A DNA stretch of 34,330 bases, from contig NZ_MWLL01000238.1 in assembly GCF_002198675.1 (NCBI RefSeq), forward strand, positions 1-34,330. The letters run 5' to 3'. This document shows positions 1 to 7,480 of this stretch, in pieces (position 1 is the first letter of the stretch; each line of letters begins with the position of its first letter). A program made the translations under genes and the position numbers. The DNA comes from Kineosporia sp. R_H_3. GTDB lineage: Bacteria; Actinomycetota; Actinomycetes; Actinomycetales; Kineosporiaceae. Under the pieces are notes generated by a model. That model saw nothing but the letters and a program-made list of their open reading frames with translations, had not been told where the DNA came from and made no database searches.

Positions 1-99
1 GCTGACGTGATCGTGAGCATAGGCGGAGGCGCTGCGGCATCCCGCGCGGCGGGCGGTGGGGCCGGTGGACGCGGGACGGAACAGGGTGGGGCTGCTCAT
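1..99 (-). CDS. Possible 5' end of a divergent gene, cut by the window edge
   Basis: On the minus strand an ATG at 97-99 follows a good ribosome-binding site (AGGAG at 106-110) with a 6-base gap. The frame stays open for 33 codons to the window edge, and nearly all third codon positions are G or C, as in real genes of this DNA. The peptide begins MSSPTLFRPASTGPTARRAG and resembles nothing I recognise. Codons 17-33 lie inside the left arm of the inverted repeat. If that arm is an assembly fold-back, only the first 16 codons are genuine sequence of this place. The call rests on start context and codon bias only. Confidence 0.35.
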   Translation of the reverse strand, partial: MSSPTLFRPASTGPTARRAGCRSASAYAHDHVS

Positions 100-261
100 C
101 GGGTGCTCCTGGGGTCGTGGTGCCGGGAGATCGGTCCGCGGGCCCCTCCGAGCGGCCCGACACCCCTTGGACGCCACCCGGGCCCACGGATTTGCACGGC
201 CCTCGATCTTTTCCGCGCGGGATGCCGCAGCGCCTCCGCCTATGCTCACGATCACGTCAGC
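1..261. repeat. Perfect 49-bp inverted repeat with 163-bp loop
   Basis: Bases 1-49 are the exact reverse complement of bases 213-261; I checked this base by base. The match stops at 50/212 on the inner side. On the outer side it runs to the first base of the window, so the repeat may be longer. The loop (50-212) holds the candidate start of a minus-strand gene at 99. The right arm ends 85 bases before the sigma-factor start. A perfect repeat of this length is not a normal terminator. It could be a recombination or inversion site, a short inverted duplication of coding DNA, or a fold-back chimera if base 1 is a contig end. No recombinase gene is visible in the window. Confidence 0.95.
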
Positions 262-346
262 GGCTCGCGGAACTCGTCCGTCGGGCCGGCAAATCGAGCG
301 GCCCGTGCGTCGTCCAAGGAGCGTGGGACATGTCGGGGCGGTCGCG

Positions 347-1105
347 GTGAGCGACGGCGGGCTGCGCGATGCGCGGCTCGACCGGGCGCGCTCGGGCGAC
401 GTCGCGGCGTTCACGTCCCTGCTGCGCGAGCACGACGACGCGATGCGCGCGGTCGTCTGGTCGGTCGTGCAGGACCGCTGGCTCATGGACGACGTGCTCC
501 AGGTCGCCTACGAGAAGGCGTACGTGTCGTTGCAGGGGTTCCGCGGCGACTCCTCGTTCCGGACGTGGCTGCACCGGATCTGCTGGACGACCGCGATCGA
601 CACCCTCCGGGCGGAGGGCCGGCGCCGCTGGTCGCCGATCGGTGAGGAGGCCGAGGCCACTCCGAGCGCCGTCGCCGGGCCGGAGCAGCGCACCGTCGAC
701 CGGCTGTCGATCACGGCGGCGTTCGCGGCCCTCTCGCCCGAGCAGCGCACGGCCATCGCCCTCGTGCTCCTCGACGGCCTCACGTACGAGGAGGCCGGGC
801 GGGTCTGCGGGGCCCCGGCCGGCACCGTCGCCGCCCGCGTGAGCCGCGGGCGGGCACGCCTCGTCGAGCTGCTCGGCGACGACGCGCCGCGGGACCGCGG
901 CGCCCCGCTCCGGACCGCACCCGTCGGGCCGCAGCCGGGCCGTCCGGCGTCCGGGCGGGCGCCGCCGCGCGGGTCGCCGCTGCGCTCGGTCCCGGACCCT
1001 GCCGGCGACGGACCACCCGCCGGACGACCTGATCACCTACCTGGCGACAGACCTAACGAACGACCTGACGAACGACCTGCACCACGGGAAGGAGGACGGC
1101 CATGA
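347..1105 (+). CDS. ECF-family RNA polymerase sigma factor
   Basis: Encodes a sigma-70 family factor of extracytoplasmic-function type, which directs RNA polymerase to a small set of promoters. With the GTG start at 347 the protein is 252 residues. Region 2 covers about residues 24-94 and contains DDVLQVAYEKAY (from residue 48) and FRTWLHRICW. Region 4, about 123-172, has LSPEQRTAIALVLLDGLTYE followed by the helix-turn-helix. The last 80 or so residues are rich in Pro, Arg and Gly with no visible fold and are longer than usual for the family. The start is uncertain: GTG at 347 has only weak GGGGCGG upstream, and AAGGAG at 316-321 is too far away. The stop overlaps the next start (ATGA), so it is translationally coupled to the membrane protein that probably controls it. 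Confidence 0.9.
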   Translation: MSDGGLRDARLDRARSGDVAAFTSLLREHDDAMRAVVWSVVQDRWLMDDVLQVAYEKAYVSLQGFRGDSSFRTWLHRICWTTAIDTLRAEGRRRWSPIGEEAEATPSAVAGPEQRTVDRLSITAAFAALSPEQRTAIALVLLDGLTYEEAGRVCGAPAGTVAARVSRGRARLVELLGDDAPRDRGAPLRTAPVGPQPGRPASGRAPPRGSPLRSVPDPAGDGPPAGRPDHLPGDRPNERPDERPAPREGGRP

Positions 1106-1980
1106 ACGACGACGAGCTCACCCGGCGCCTGCGCGACGCCGTCCCCGAGCACCGCGCGACGTTCTGGGAGGACCTCGAGCAGCGGCTCGCCGACGCCCCC
1201 GCCGACGCCCCCGGCACGGGCGGCGGCACGGTGGAGCTGGACGTCGTCCGCGACGCACCGCGTCGCAGGGCCCGGCGGCCGGCCCGCCCGCTGCTCGTCG
1301 TGCTCGGTGCCGCCGCGGCCGTGGTCGCCGTCGTCGGCGCCGGGGCGCTGCTCACCGGTGAGGCGCCGACCGAGGCACTGCCCGCCGTCCCGACGCTCAC
1401 GTCACCGCCACCGACCCCGGACGCACCGCCGACGTCACGGTCGGCGTCCCCGAGCGCGACCCCGACGACCGAGCGCCCGACCACGTCCGCGCCGGCGCCG
1501 TCCTCGTCGCGGCCGGCCACCGGCACCCGGAGCGTCACCACGGCGCCCACCGGAACCGGCACCGGGACCCCGACGCAGCCCCGGGCGACCGCGTCCACCC
1601 CGGGCGCACCGCAGGTGACGACGACCCTGACGCTGACGTCGGGCGCCGGCGAGCGCGCCGTCACCGTCGACGCCGTGACCCGGGGGAGGGCGCCGCTGAC
1701 CATCGACGGCGCGACCGTCGAGCTGAACACCGGCCCCGAGGCCTGGCTCATGGGCACCGTCGTCGACTTCGGGGACGGCGGCACCGACGGCTCGGACCCG
1801 GGCAGCGCGACGTGCGCCGCCGACACCCCGCTCACCGACGTCGACCGGCGCAGCGAGCTGAGCCACACCTACGCGGCGGCGGGGACGTACACGATCACCT
1901 ACACCGTGCGCAGCTGCCGGGCGGACCAGAGCGGCTCGACGACGGACAGCACGGCGACGTTGCGGGTCACGGTGCGCTGA
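1102..1980 (+). CDS. Anti-sigma-like single-pass membrane protein with PKD-like outer domain
   Basis: 292 residues, coupled by ATGA to the ECF sigma gene, with a clear ribosome-binding site (AAGGAGG at 1089-1095). Order: a charged cytoplasmic N-terminus (1-60, including ELTRRLRDAVPEHRATFWED), one membrane span (about 63-84), a long Thr/Ser/Pro linker (about 85-170), and a C-terminal domain with PKD-fold marks: VDFGDGG near residue 216 and LSHTYAAAGTYTITYTV near the end. Two cysteines in the outer domain could pair. No HxxxCxxC zinc motif of classical anti-sigma factors is present. Position and topology suggest it holds the sigma factor until an outside signal, perhaps a polysaccharide or wall ligand, reaches the outer domain. 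The pairing is inferred from operon structure. Confidence 0.8.
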   Translation: MNDDELTRRLRDAVPEHRATFWEDLEQRLADAPADAPGTGGGTVELDVVRDAPRRRARRPARPLLVVLGAAAAVVAVVGAGALLTGEAPTEALPAVPTLTSPPPTPDAPPTSRSASPSATPTTERPTTSAPAPSSSRPATGTRSVTTAPTGTGTGTPTQPRATASTPGAPQVTTTLTLTSGAGERAVTVDAVTRGRAPLTIDGATVELNTGPEAWLMGTVVDFGDGGTDGSDPGSATCAADTPLTDVDRRSELSHTYAAAGTYTITYTVRSCRADQSGSTTDSTATLRVTVR

Positions 1981-2013
1981 GCGACCCGGCACCGGGCCGG
2001 GCCGCGGCGCCGC

Positions 2014-3333
2014 TCACTCCCGGCGCGAGCCGAAGACGATGTCGTCCCAGCTGGGCACGCTCGCCCGCCGGTTCTTCCGGGACGCGGCACCCGCGGTGCC
2101 GGCACCGGCCGCCTTGGGCAGCGGCTCGTCGCGCGACGACGCGGGCTCGGGCAGGGCGCCCGGCTCGTCGTCGTCCGGCCGGTCGGGGTCGGCGTCCGGG
2201 AGCCGGAGCACCTCGGCGTCCCCCGCGAGCTCGGGGCGGGAACGGGGCGGGTGCGCGGCCGGCGGCTCGCCGAGCTCGTCGGCCCGGGCGAGGAACGCCT
2301 CGACGGGGTCGTCGGTGTCCGCGGTCGTCTCCGTGCCGTCCTCGAGCCGCTGCCGGCGGCCGCGCCGCTCGCGGAGGCTGTCGAGCAGGTCGAGCGTCGA
2401 GGTACCGGTGCGGGCGGCGGGCTCGCGGTCGGGCCGGCTCTCGCGGACCGGGGCGTCCCGCAGGTCCGGCTCGCGCGGCTCGGTCCGGCGCGGTTCCGGC
2501 CGCCGGGCCTCCGACGGCCGCTCGGGAGAGCGGACGTCGACCTGGCGCGGCTCGGCCGGGCGCTCGGCGGTGCGGGCCTCGGCCGTGCGCGGCTCGGAGC
2601 CGCAATCGGTGCGCTCCGGCGCGTCGGCGTCGCCGCCGGGCCGCACCGCGCCGTCCGACTCGACGTCGTAGACGACGTCGCGGGTGGTGCTGCGGCTGGG
2701 GCGCAGCGGGTCGGGCACGGGGGCGAGCCGGCGGGCACCCGGCGGCAGGACGCCCGGCTCCGGGGCGTCGTCCTCGGTGAGCCAGCGGGCCTCGTCGTCG
2801 AGCGGGGAGACGTGCCGCAGCTGCGGGTCGAAGGTCCAGCTCCCGGCCCGGGTGCGGCCACCGGCGGGGAAGGTCAGGGTGACGACCCACTGGCCGTCGT
2901 CGCGCCGGAAGGCGTCCCATACGGCCGCGTCGTCCTCGACCTCGCGGCGGGCGAGCCGCTCGCTGACGAGCTCGCCGAGGGTGGGCTGGGTGCCGGCACC
3001 GGGGCGCCGGACCCGGACACCGCGCGCCTGGCGCGAGACGAACTCGCGCTCGGCGAGGACGGGGCCCTCGAAGCGCTCGACGTGCTCCAGCGGCAGGCCC
3101 GCCTCCTCGGCGACCTCCTGCGCCGTGTGCCCGGCACGGATCCGCGCCTGGATGTCGCGCGGGCGCATCCGCCCGTCCATCTCGATCTGCAGCTGACCCA
3201 GGCGGGCGCGGTCGCGCCGCACCGCCGCCCGCAGCGGCTCGTCGACCCGCACGCGGAACCTCTGGCCGTCCGCCCCCGAGAGCACCAGATGCTCGCCGTC
3301 GTCATGGACGCCGACGAGCGTGAGGTCCTGCAT
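2014..3333 (-). CDS. sepH: SepH septation protein (DUF3071)
   Basis: Actinobacterial cell-division protein; SepH family members bind FtsZ and promote septum assembly. The protein is 439 residues from the ATG at 3333, which has GGAGG upstream. An in-frame start further out at 3426 is unlikely. The N-terminal domain begins MQDLTLVGVHDDGEHLVLSG and carries the helix-turn-helix region MRPRDIQARIRAGHTAQEVA, typical of the family. The middle is a long Arg/Glu/Pro-rich segment that is probably disordered. The C-terminus has the conserved short motif RASVPSWDDIVFGSRRE. It converges with the anti-sigma-like gene 33 bases away and is divergent from the TRIC gene. Confidence 0.95.
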   Translation of the reverse strand: MQDLTLVGVHDDGEHLVLSGADGQRFRVRVDEPLRAAVRRDRARLGQLQIEMDGRMRPRDIQARIRAGHTAQEVAEEAGLPLEHVERFEGPVLAEREFVSRQARGVRVRRPGAGTQPTLGELVSERLARREVEDDAAVWDAFRRDDGQWVVTLTFPAGGRTRAGSWTFDPQLRHVSPLDDEARWLTEDDAPEPGVLPPGARRLAPVPDPLRPSRSTTRDVVYDVESDGAVRPGGDADAPERTDCGSEPRTAEARTAERPAEPRQVDVRSPERPSEARRPEPRRTEPREPDLRDAPVRESRPDREPAARTGTSTLDLLDSLRERRGRRQRLEDGTETTADTDDPVEAFLARADELGEPPAAHPPRSRPELAGDAEVLRLPDADPDRPDDDEPGALPEPASSRDEPLPKAAGAGTAGAASRKNRRASVPSWDDIVFGSRRE

Positions 3334-3475
3334 GCTCCACCTCCAGACTCGTCCAGTGCACGACTCTGCCACCCCCGGCCGGGGAACCGAAGCACCAGAC
3401 CGGGCGTGGCGGGTGCGCAACCTCACGAAACGCCCGTCCCAGGCCGTGTTTCCGCGGTGACGGTGAGCCTGCCCC

Positions 3476-3481
3476 TACCGT
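3476..3481 (+). promoter_or_regulatory. -10 box TACCGT for a leaderless start
   Basis: TACCGT ends 6 bases before the GTG at 3488. No ribosome-binding site is visible there, so transcription probably begins at or next to the start codon. No clear -35 element is seen. Confidence 0.45.
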
Positions 3482-3487
3482 TCGTGC

Positions 3488-4237
3488 GTGATGCACGACG
3501 CTCTGCTGCTGCCCGTCCGGCTGGTCATCCTGCTCGTGCGGGCCGGTGACCTCGCTGCCGGTCCGCTCGCCGCGGCCGAGGCGGTGGTCCGCACGCCGGT
3601 CGCCGTCGAGGTGCTCGGGGTCTTCGTCTTCGGCCTGTCCGGCGGGCTGCTCGCCGTCGCGAAGCGGTTCGACCTGTTCGGGGTGCTCGTCATGGCGGGC
3701 GCCGCGGCCCTCGGCGGCGGCCTGCTGCGCGACGTCCTCCTCGGGGTGACGCCGCCGGTCGGGATCAGCGACCCGCGGCTCGTCGGGGCGGCGGTCGTCG
3801 CAGGGCTCGTGACGTTCGTGTGGCACCCGAGGGTGCAGCAGGTGGCGCGTGCCGTGCTCGTGCTGGACGCCGCCGGGCTGGGGCTGTTCTGCGTCGGGGG
3901 CACCGTCAAGGCGCTCGACCTCGGCGCGGGCCCGCTCGCCGCGGTCGTCGTCGGCGTCCTCGCGGGGGTCGGCGGCGGCCTGCTCCGCGACCTGTTCGGC
4001 GGCGAGGTGCCCCAGGTGCTCGCGGGTCGCGAGCTGTACGCGACGCCCGCCCTGCTCGGGTGCGTCGCCGTCGCCGGGCTCGACGCCGCGGGGGCGCTGC
4101 GCGCGTGGGTGCCGCTGTCGGTCGCGGGGCTCGTCTTCGCGCTGCGGCTGCTCGCCGTCCGGTTCGGGCTCGAGGCACCGCAGGCCCTCGGCCCGGCGCG
4201 CGAGCCGGGCCCGGACTTGGGAGGATGCGGTCCGTGA
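3488..4237 (+). CDS. TRIC-type cation channel family protein (UPF0126)
   Basis: A 249-residue integral membrane protein with about seven hydrophobic segments. It shows the internal duplication typical of the UPF0126/TRIC family: [11 protein letters not shown] in the first half and [14 protein letters not shown] in the second, each opening a membrane helix. Family members are trimeric channels for monovalent cations; the bacterial role is poorly defined. GTG at 3488 and ATG at 3491 are both possible starts. I prefer 3488 because TACCGT lies 6 bases upstream, suggesting a leaderless transcript. The stop overlaps the preferred hemH start by four bases. Confidence 0.9.
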   Translation: MMHDALLLPVRLVILLVRAGDLAAGPLAAAEAVVRTPVAVEVLGVFVFGLSGGLLAVAKRFDLFGVLVMAGAAALGGGLLRDVLLGVTPPVGISDPRLVGAAVVAGLVTFVWHPRVQQVARAVLVLDAAGLGLFCVGGTVKALDLGAGPLAAVVVGVLAGVGGGLLRDLFGGEVPQVLAGRELYATPALLGCVAVAGLDAAGALRAWVPLSVAGLVFALRLLAVRFGLEAPQALGPAREPGPDLGGCGP

Positions 4238-5418
4238 CCGAGACCTCTGACACCGTGACGGGCGTGGCCGCCGCCGACGTGGCGCCGTACGACGCCGTCC
4301 TGCTCCTGTCGTTCGGCGGGCCCGAGGGCTCCGACGACGTCATGCCCTTCCTGGAGAACGTGACCCGGGGCCGGGGGATCCCGCGCGAGCGGCTCGAGGC
4401 CGTCGCCGAGCACTACCTGCACTTCGGCGGCCGCAGCCCCATCAACGACCAGAACCGGGCGCTCCTCGCGGCGCTGCGGGCCGAGCTGGACGCACGCGGC
4501 GTCGGTCTGCCGCTGCTGTGGGGCAACCGGAACTGGGCGCCCTACCTCGTCGACGCCCTCCGTGAGGCCCACGAGGCGGGCACCCGTCGCGTCGTCACCG
4601 TCGTCACGAGCGCCTACTCGAGCTACTCGGGGTGCCGGCAGTACCGCGAGGACCTCGCTGCCGCGCTCGGCGTGCTCGCCGCCGAGGGCCACGTGCTCGA
4701 GGTCGACAAGGTGCGGCACTACTACAACCACCCGGGGTTCGTCGCACCCGTCGTCGACGCCGTCCGCTCCGGCCTCGCCGGCCTGCCGGCCGCCGCGCGC
4801 GAGCGGGCCCGGGTCGTCTTCGTCACGCACTCCGTGCCGACGGCGATGGACGACGTGAGCGGCGAGGGCTCGGCCGTCGGCGGCGGCGCCTACGTCAGGC
4901 AGCACCTCGACGTCGCCGGGACCGTGATGTCGTCGGTCACGGCGTCGCTCGCCCCGGACGGCGGCGCAGCCCCGGAGTGGGACCTCGTCTACTGCTCGCG
5001 CTCCGGCCCGCCCACGCAGCCCTGGCTCGAGCCGGACGTCAACGACCACCTCGAGAAGCTCGCCGCGGGCGGGACGACGGGCGTGGTCGTCGTGCCCGTC
5101 GGCTTCGTCTCCGACCACATGGAGGTCGTGTTCGACCTCGACACCGAGGCGGCGCAGACGGCCGACCGGCTGGGGCTCCCGTTCGTCCGGGTGCCGACCG
5201 TGGGGACCGACCCGCGGTTCGTCGCCGGCCTCGTCGACCTCGTCGTCGAGCGGGCAGCGCAGGCCCGCGGCGGCGACCCGGACCGGCCCGCGACGGGTGC
5301 CCTCGGCCCGTCGCACGTCACGTGCCCGGTCGGCTGCTGCCGGAACCTGCGGGCCGACCGGCCGGCCGCCTGCGGCGCGGACTGGGTGGCCCCGGTCGTG
5401 GAGCCGGCCCGGGGGTGA
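4234..5418 (+). CDS. hemH: Ferrochelatase (probably coproporphyrin type)
   Basis: Inserts iron into the porphyrin ring in haem synthesis. In actinobacteria the substrate is usually coproporphyrin III (CpfC). The protein is 394 residues from GTG 4234, chosen because GGGAGG (4219-4224) sits 9 bases upstream; the ATG at 4225 touches that site and is unlikely. Family marks: [10 protein letters not shown] at the start, the catalytic histidine in VTHSVP (His199) and the acidic metal-site residue in QPWLEPDV (Glu266). The C-terminal TCPVGCCRN, a later Cys and an internal YSGCRQYRE fit the [2Fe-2S] cluster known from mycobacterial ferrochelatase, though exact ligand spacing was not checked. It overlaps the TRIC gene (GTGA) and lies just before the phosphatase gene. 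Confidence 0.95.
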   Translation: MTETSDTVTGVAAADVAPYDAVLLLSFGGPEGSDDVMPFLENVTRGRGIPRERLEAVAEHYLHFGGRSPINDQNRALLAALRAELDARGVGLPLLWGNRNWAPYLVDALREAHEAGTRRVVTVVTSAYSSYSGCRQYREDLAAALGVLAAEGHVLEVDKVRHYYNHPGFVAPVVDAVRSGLAGLPAAARERARVVFVTHSVPTAMDDVSGEGSAVGGGAYVRQHLDVAGTVMSSVTASLAPDGGAAPEWDLVYCSRSGPPTQPWLEPDVNDHLEKLAAGGTTGVVVVPVGFVSDHMEVVFDLDTEAAQTADRLGLPFVRVPTVGTDPRFVAGLVDLVVERAAQARGGDPDRPATGALGPSHVTCPVGCCRNLRADRPAACGADWVAPVVEPARG

Positions 5419-5429
5419 AGGATGGCGGC

Positions 5430-6326
5430 GTGACCGACACCAGCAGCCGCCCCACCCCTGCCGTTCAGGACGCGAACGGCGTGCACGACGTGCACGCCCT
5501 GCTCGCGCTGTGCGAGCACGTCGCCCGCCGCGCGGGGGTCGTCACCGTCGCCGACCGGCCGCGGGACCTCGCCGTGGCGTCGACGAAGTCGAGCCCGACC
5601 GACGTCGTCACCGAGATGGACCGCCGTACGGAGACGCTGCTGCGCGAGATCCTCTCGGCGGCGCGGCCGCAGGACGGGCTGCTCGGCGAGGAGCAGGGCC
5701 ACGAGACCGGCAGCAGCGGGCTGACCTGGGTGTTCGACCCGATCGACGGCACCGTCAACTACCTCTACGACATCGGCGTCTACGCGGTGAGCGTCGCCGT
5801 CGTCGAGGGCGACCCGGCCGTCGAGGGAGCCTGGCGCCCCGTCGCGGGCTGCGTGCACAACCCCGTCACCGGGGCGACGTGGACCGCCGGTCGCGGCCTC
5901 GGGGCGTTCCTCGACGGCCGCCGGCTGACGATGGGCGAGCCGCCCGCGCTGGACCAGGCCCTGACCGGGACGGGCTTCGGCTACTTCACCGGCCGCCGGC
6001 GCACGCAGGCGAGGGTCGTCGCGGACCTGCTGCCCCGGGTCCGGGACATCCGCCGGATCGGCTGCGCCGCGATCGACCTCTGCATGGTCGCGACGGGCCG
6101 GCTCGACGTGTACTTCGAGCGCGGTCTGCACGCCTGGGACATGGCCGCGGCGCTCCTCGTCGTCGAGGAGGCCGGCGGTGTCGTCCGGGGGATCGGCGGC
6201 AAGCCGCCCGCCGAGGCGATGGTCGTCGCCGGTGCGCGACCGCTCGTCGACGTGCTGGCCGCGGCCCTCGAGGAGCTGGACGCGGACGGCGACGACGCGC
6301 CCGCCCCGGGCGGCGCTCAGGACTGA
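5430..6326 (+). CDS. suhB: Inositol monophosphatase family protein
   Basis: Magnesium-dependent sugar/inositol phosphatase of the FIG superfamily, 298 residues. Metal-site motifs are intact: GEEQG (first Glu), DPIDGT at 103-108 and HAWDMAAALLVVEEAGG with WD at 236-237. The GTG at 5430 is preferred because AAGGA (5418-5422) lies 7 bases upstream; the GTG at 5415 overlaps hemH and lacks a site. Myo-inositol made by such enzymes feeds phosphatidylinositol and mycothiol in actinobacteria, but the true substrate cannot be read here. The position before DUF4193 matches suhB in M. tuberculosis as I recall it. The 3' end overlaps a convergent minus-strand gene by 10 bases. Confidence 0.92.
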   Translation: MTDTSSRPTPAVQDANGVHDVHALLALCEHVARRAGVVTVADRPRDLAVASTKSSPTDVVTEMDRRTETLLREILSAARPQDGLLGEEQGHETGSSGLTWVFDPIDGTVNYLYDIGVYAVSVAVVEGDPAVEGAWRPVAGCVHNPVTGATWTAGRGLGAFLDGRRLTMGEPPALDQALTGTGFGYFTGRRRTQARVVADLLPRVRDIRRIGCAAIDLCMVATGRLDVYFERGLHAWDMAAALLVVEEAGGVVRGIGGKPPAEAMVVAGARPLVDVLAAALEELDADGDDAPAPGGAQD

Positions 6327-6571
6327 GCCGCGGACTCCTGGGTGCGCAGGTCGACGAGGGGGACCCCGACGGACGGGGTCGTCACGCCGTAGGCCGCGAG
6401 CGTCTCCGCGACGCCGGCGATCCGGACGCCGTGGTCGGCGGCGAGCCGGGCGAGCGACTCGAGCTCCCCGAGCCGGACGTCCACCAGGTAGTCGTCACCG
6501 GCGCTGCGCGCCTCGTCGAGCGCCTGACAGGTCTGGGAGATCCGTGTGCTGATCGTCGCGTCGAACGTCAC
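6317..6571 (-). CDS. Small conserved-type protein of unknown function
   Basis: 84 residues from GTG 6571, beginning VTFDATISTRISQTCQALDE. The start is set by GAGGTGG five to seven bases upstream; an ATG at 6592 would place that site inside the gene. The protein is soluble and mostly helical, with a charged middle (DDYLVDVRLGELESLARLAADHGV) and a V/A/L-rich end. I do not recognise a family. Its tail overlaps the end of the phosphatase gene by 10 bases on the opposite strand. Third-position GC bias and a good ribosome-binding site support it as real. Confidence 0.7.
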   Translation of the reverse strand: MTFDATISTRISQTCQALDEARSAGDDYLVDVRLGELESLARLAADHGVRIAGVAETLAAYGVTTPSVGVPLVDLRTQESAAQS

Positions 6572-7035
6572 GTCCACCTCTTCTCTCGGCATCGGAGCTG
6601 CTGGTCGCTGCGGGCTGCTGCGTGCGTGCGCAGGGCGGAGATCGGGCCCCCCGGCGATCCGCCGACCCTAGGCCACGGCTCCGACATCCGGAACCCTTGC
6701 CGAGCCGGGATGAGATGCACCCCACGTCCGCGTTCCCCCGGAAAGCGCACCGTTCGGGCACCATTCGGACGGCACGTGCGCGAGTCGTGACGAGCCGTCG
6801 CGGTGCGTCGCGGGCACGGTGCCGCCACGCCGAACGGTGAGCCGGTTCGCGGTCCGCGCCGACGTAGTGCAGAATCCGTGCGCCGCCGGGGCACAAAACG
6901 GCGACGCCGTGCGTTCACCGCGAGGCGCCGCAATGAAGGCGGCGACGGAACGGCCCACCGGTGCAGGCACCACCGCATCATGGGCAGCTACCCCGACGCA
7001 AGACACGAGCACTTCCGACCCGGAGCGTGACCTAG
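6572..7035. promoter_or_regulatory. Long intergenic region with three CACCRTTCGG boxes
   Basis: 464 bases between the divergent small gene and DUF4193, with no convincing gene. It holds GCACCGTTCGG (6747-6757), the adjoining copy GCACCATTCGG (6758-6768) and the inverted CCGAACGGTG (6830-6839). A weak promoter-like pair TTCGCG (6846-6851) and CAGAAT (6870-6875) with an 18-base spacer could serve DUF4193. The arrangement suggests operator sites for a shared regulator, but no known regulator motif is recognised. Confidence 0.4.
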
Positions 7036-7335
7036 ATGGCGACCGACTACGACGCACCGCGCAAGACCGACGACGAGCTCAGCGAGGACTCGATCGAGGA
7101 GCTGAAGGCGCGGCGTGTCGACAAGACCTCCAGCACCGTCGACGAGGACGAGATCGAGGCGGCCGAGGGCTTCGAGCTGCCCGGTGCCGACCTCTCCAAC
7201 GAGGAGCTCTCCGTCCGCGTCCTGCCCCGGCAGGCGGACGAGTTCACCTGCTCGAGCTGCTTCCTCGTGCACCACCGCAGCCAGCTCGCCCGCGAGAAGG
7301 CCGGACAGATGATCTGCAAGGAGTGCGCGGCCTGA
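7036..7335 (+). CDS. DUF4193 zinc-ribbon-like protein
   Basis: 99 residues, an actinobacteria-specific small protein. The N-terminal two thirds are very acidic (MATDYDAPRKTDDELSED). The C-terminus carries two CxxC pairs, Cys72/Cys75 (FTCSSC) and Cys94/Cys97 (ICKEC), which fit a zinc ribbon. The function is unknown; in M. tuberculosis the corresponding gene is Rv2699c (recalled). GGAG about 10 bases before the ATG is the likely ribosome-binding site. It is convergent with DUF3093 and separated from it by two strong hairpins. Confidence 0.95.
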   Translation: MATDYDAPRKTDDELSEDSIEELKARRVDKTSSTVDEDEIEAAEGFELPGADLSNEELSVRVLPRQADEFTCSSCFLVHHRSQLAREKAGQMICKECAA

Positions 7336-7351
7336 CGCCACGCCCGCACGT

Positions 7352-7371
7352 GGTCCCTGGGGGCAGGGACC
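7352..7371 (+). terminator. Hairpin after DUF4193
   Basis: GGTCCCTG and CAGGGACC form a perfect 8-bp stem with a GGGG loop, 17 bases after the DUF4193 stop. There is no U tract, as is usual in this DNA. Confidence 0.65.
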
Positions 7372-7425
7372 GGCAGCACGACGAAGACGTACGACCGAGA
7401 GCTACGACCGAGGGGACCGACGTCC

Positions 7426-7460
7426 AACGCCCGACGGTGCCGACGGCACCGCCGGGCGTT
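7426..7460. terminator. Long convergent hairpin between DUF4193 and DUF3093
   Basis: AACGCCCG-A-CGGTGCC pairs with GGCACCG-C-CGGGCGTT around a GAC loop: 15 pairs with one A/C mismatch. It lies between two converging genes, so it can serve both strands. Between this and the previous hairpin is a 10-bp direct repeat, TACGACCGAG at 7390-7399 and 7403-7412. Confidence 0.75.
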
Positions 7461-7480
7461 CGGCTTGTCCGGGGCGGTCG

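Noticed and set aside
7-645. Plus-strand open frame of 212 codons across the inverted repeat and the sigma gene
   Set aside because: It overlaps the sigma gene in another frame, has no ribosome-binding site and gives an Arg/Gly-rich composition typical of a GC-rich shadow frame.
3333-3426. Longer sepH start at 3426
   Set aside because: The extra residues do not match the family, and the ATG at 3333 has a strong GGAGG site and the expected MQDLTLVGV N-terminus.
3475-5316. 613-codon minus-strand frame opposite the TRIC and hemH genes
   Set aside because: It is His/Arg/Asp/Val-rich shadow coding opposite well-recognised enzymes with correct motifs.
6572-7035. Small genes or a structured RNA in the long gap before DUF4193
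   Set aside because: Open frames there lack ribosome-binding sites and consistent codon bias, and no tRNA, rRNA or riboswitch pattern was recognised.
7390-7412. Two TACGACCGAG direct repeats as a possible attachment site or CRISPR
   Set aside because: Only two 10-base copies 13 bases apart between terminator hairpins; no integrase, no array structure.
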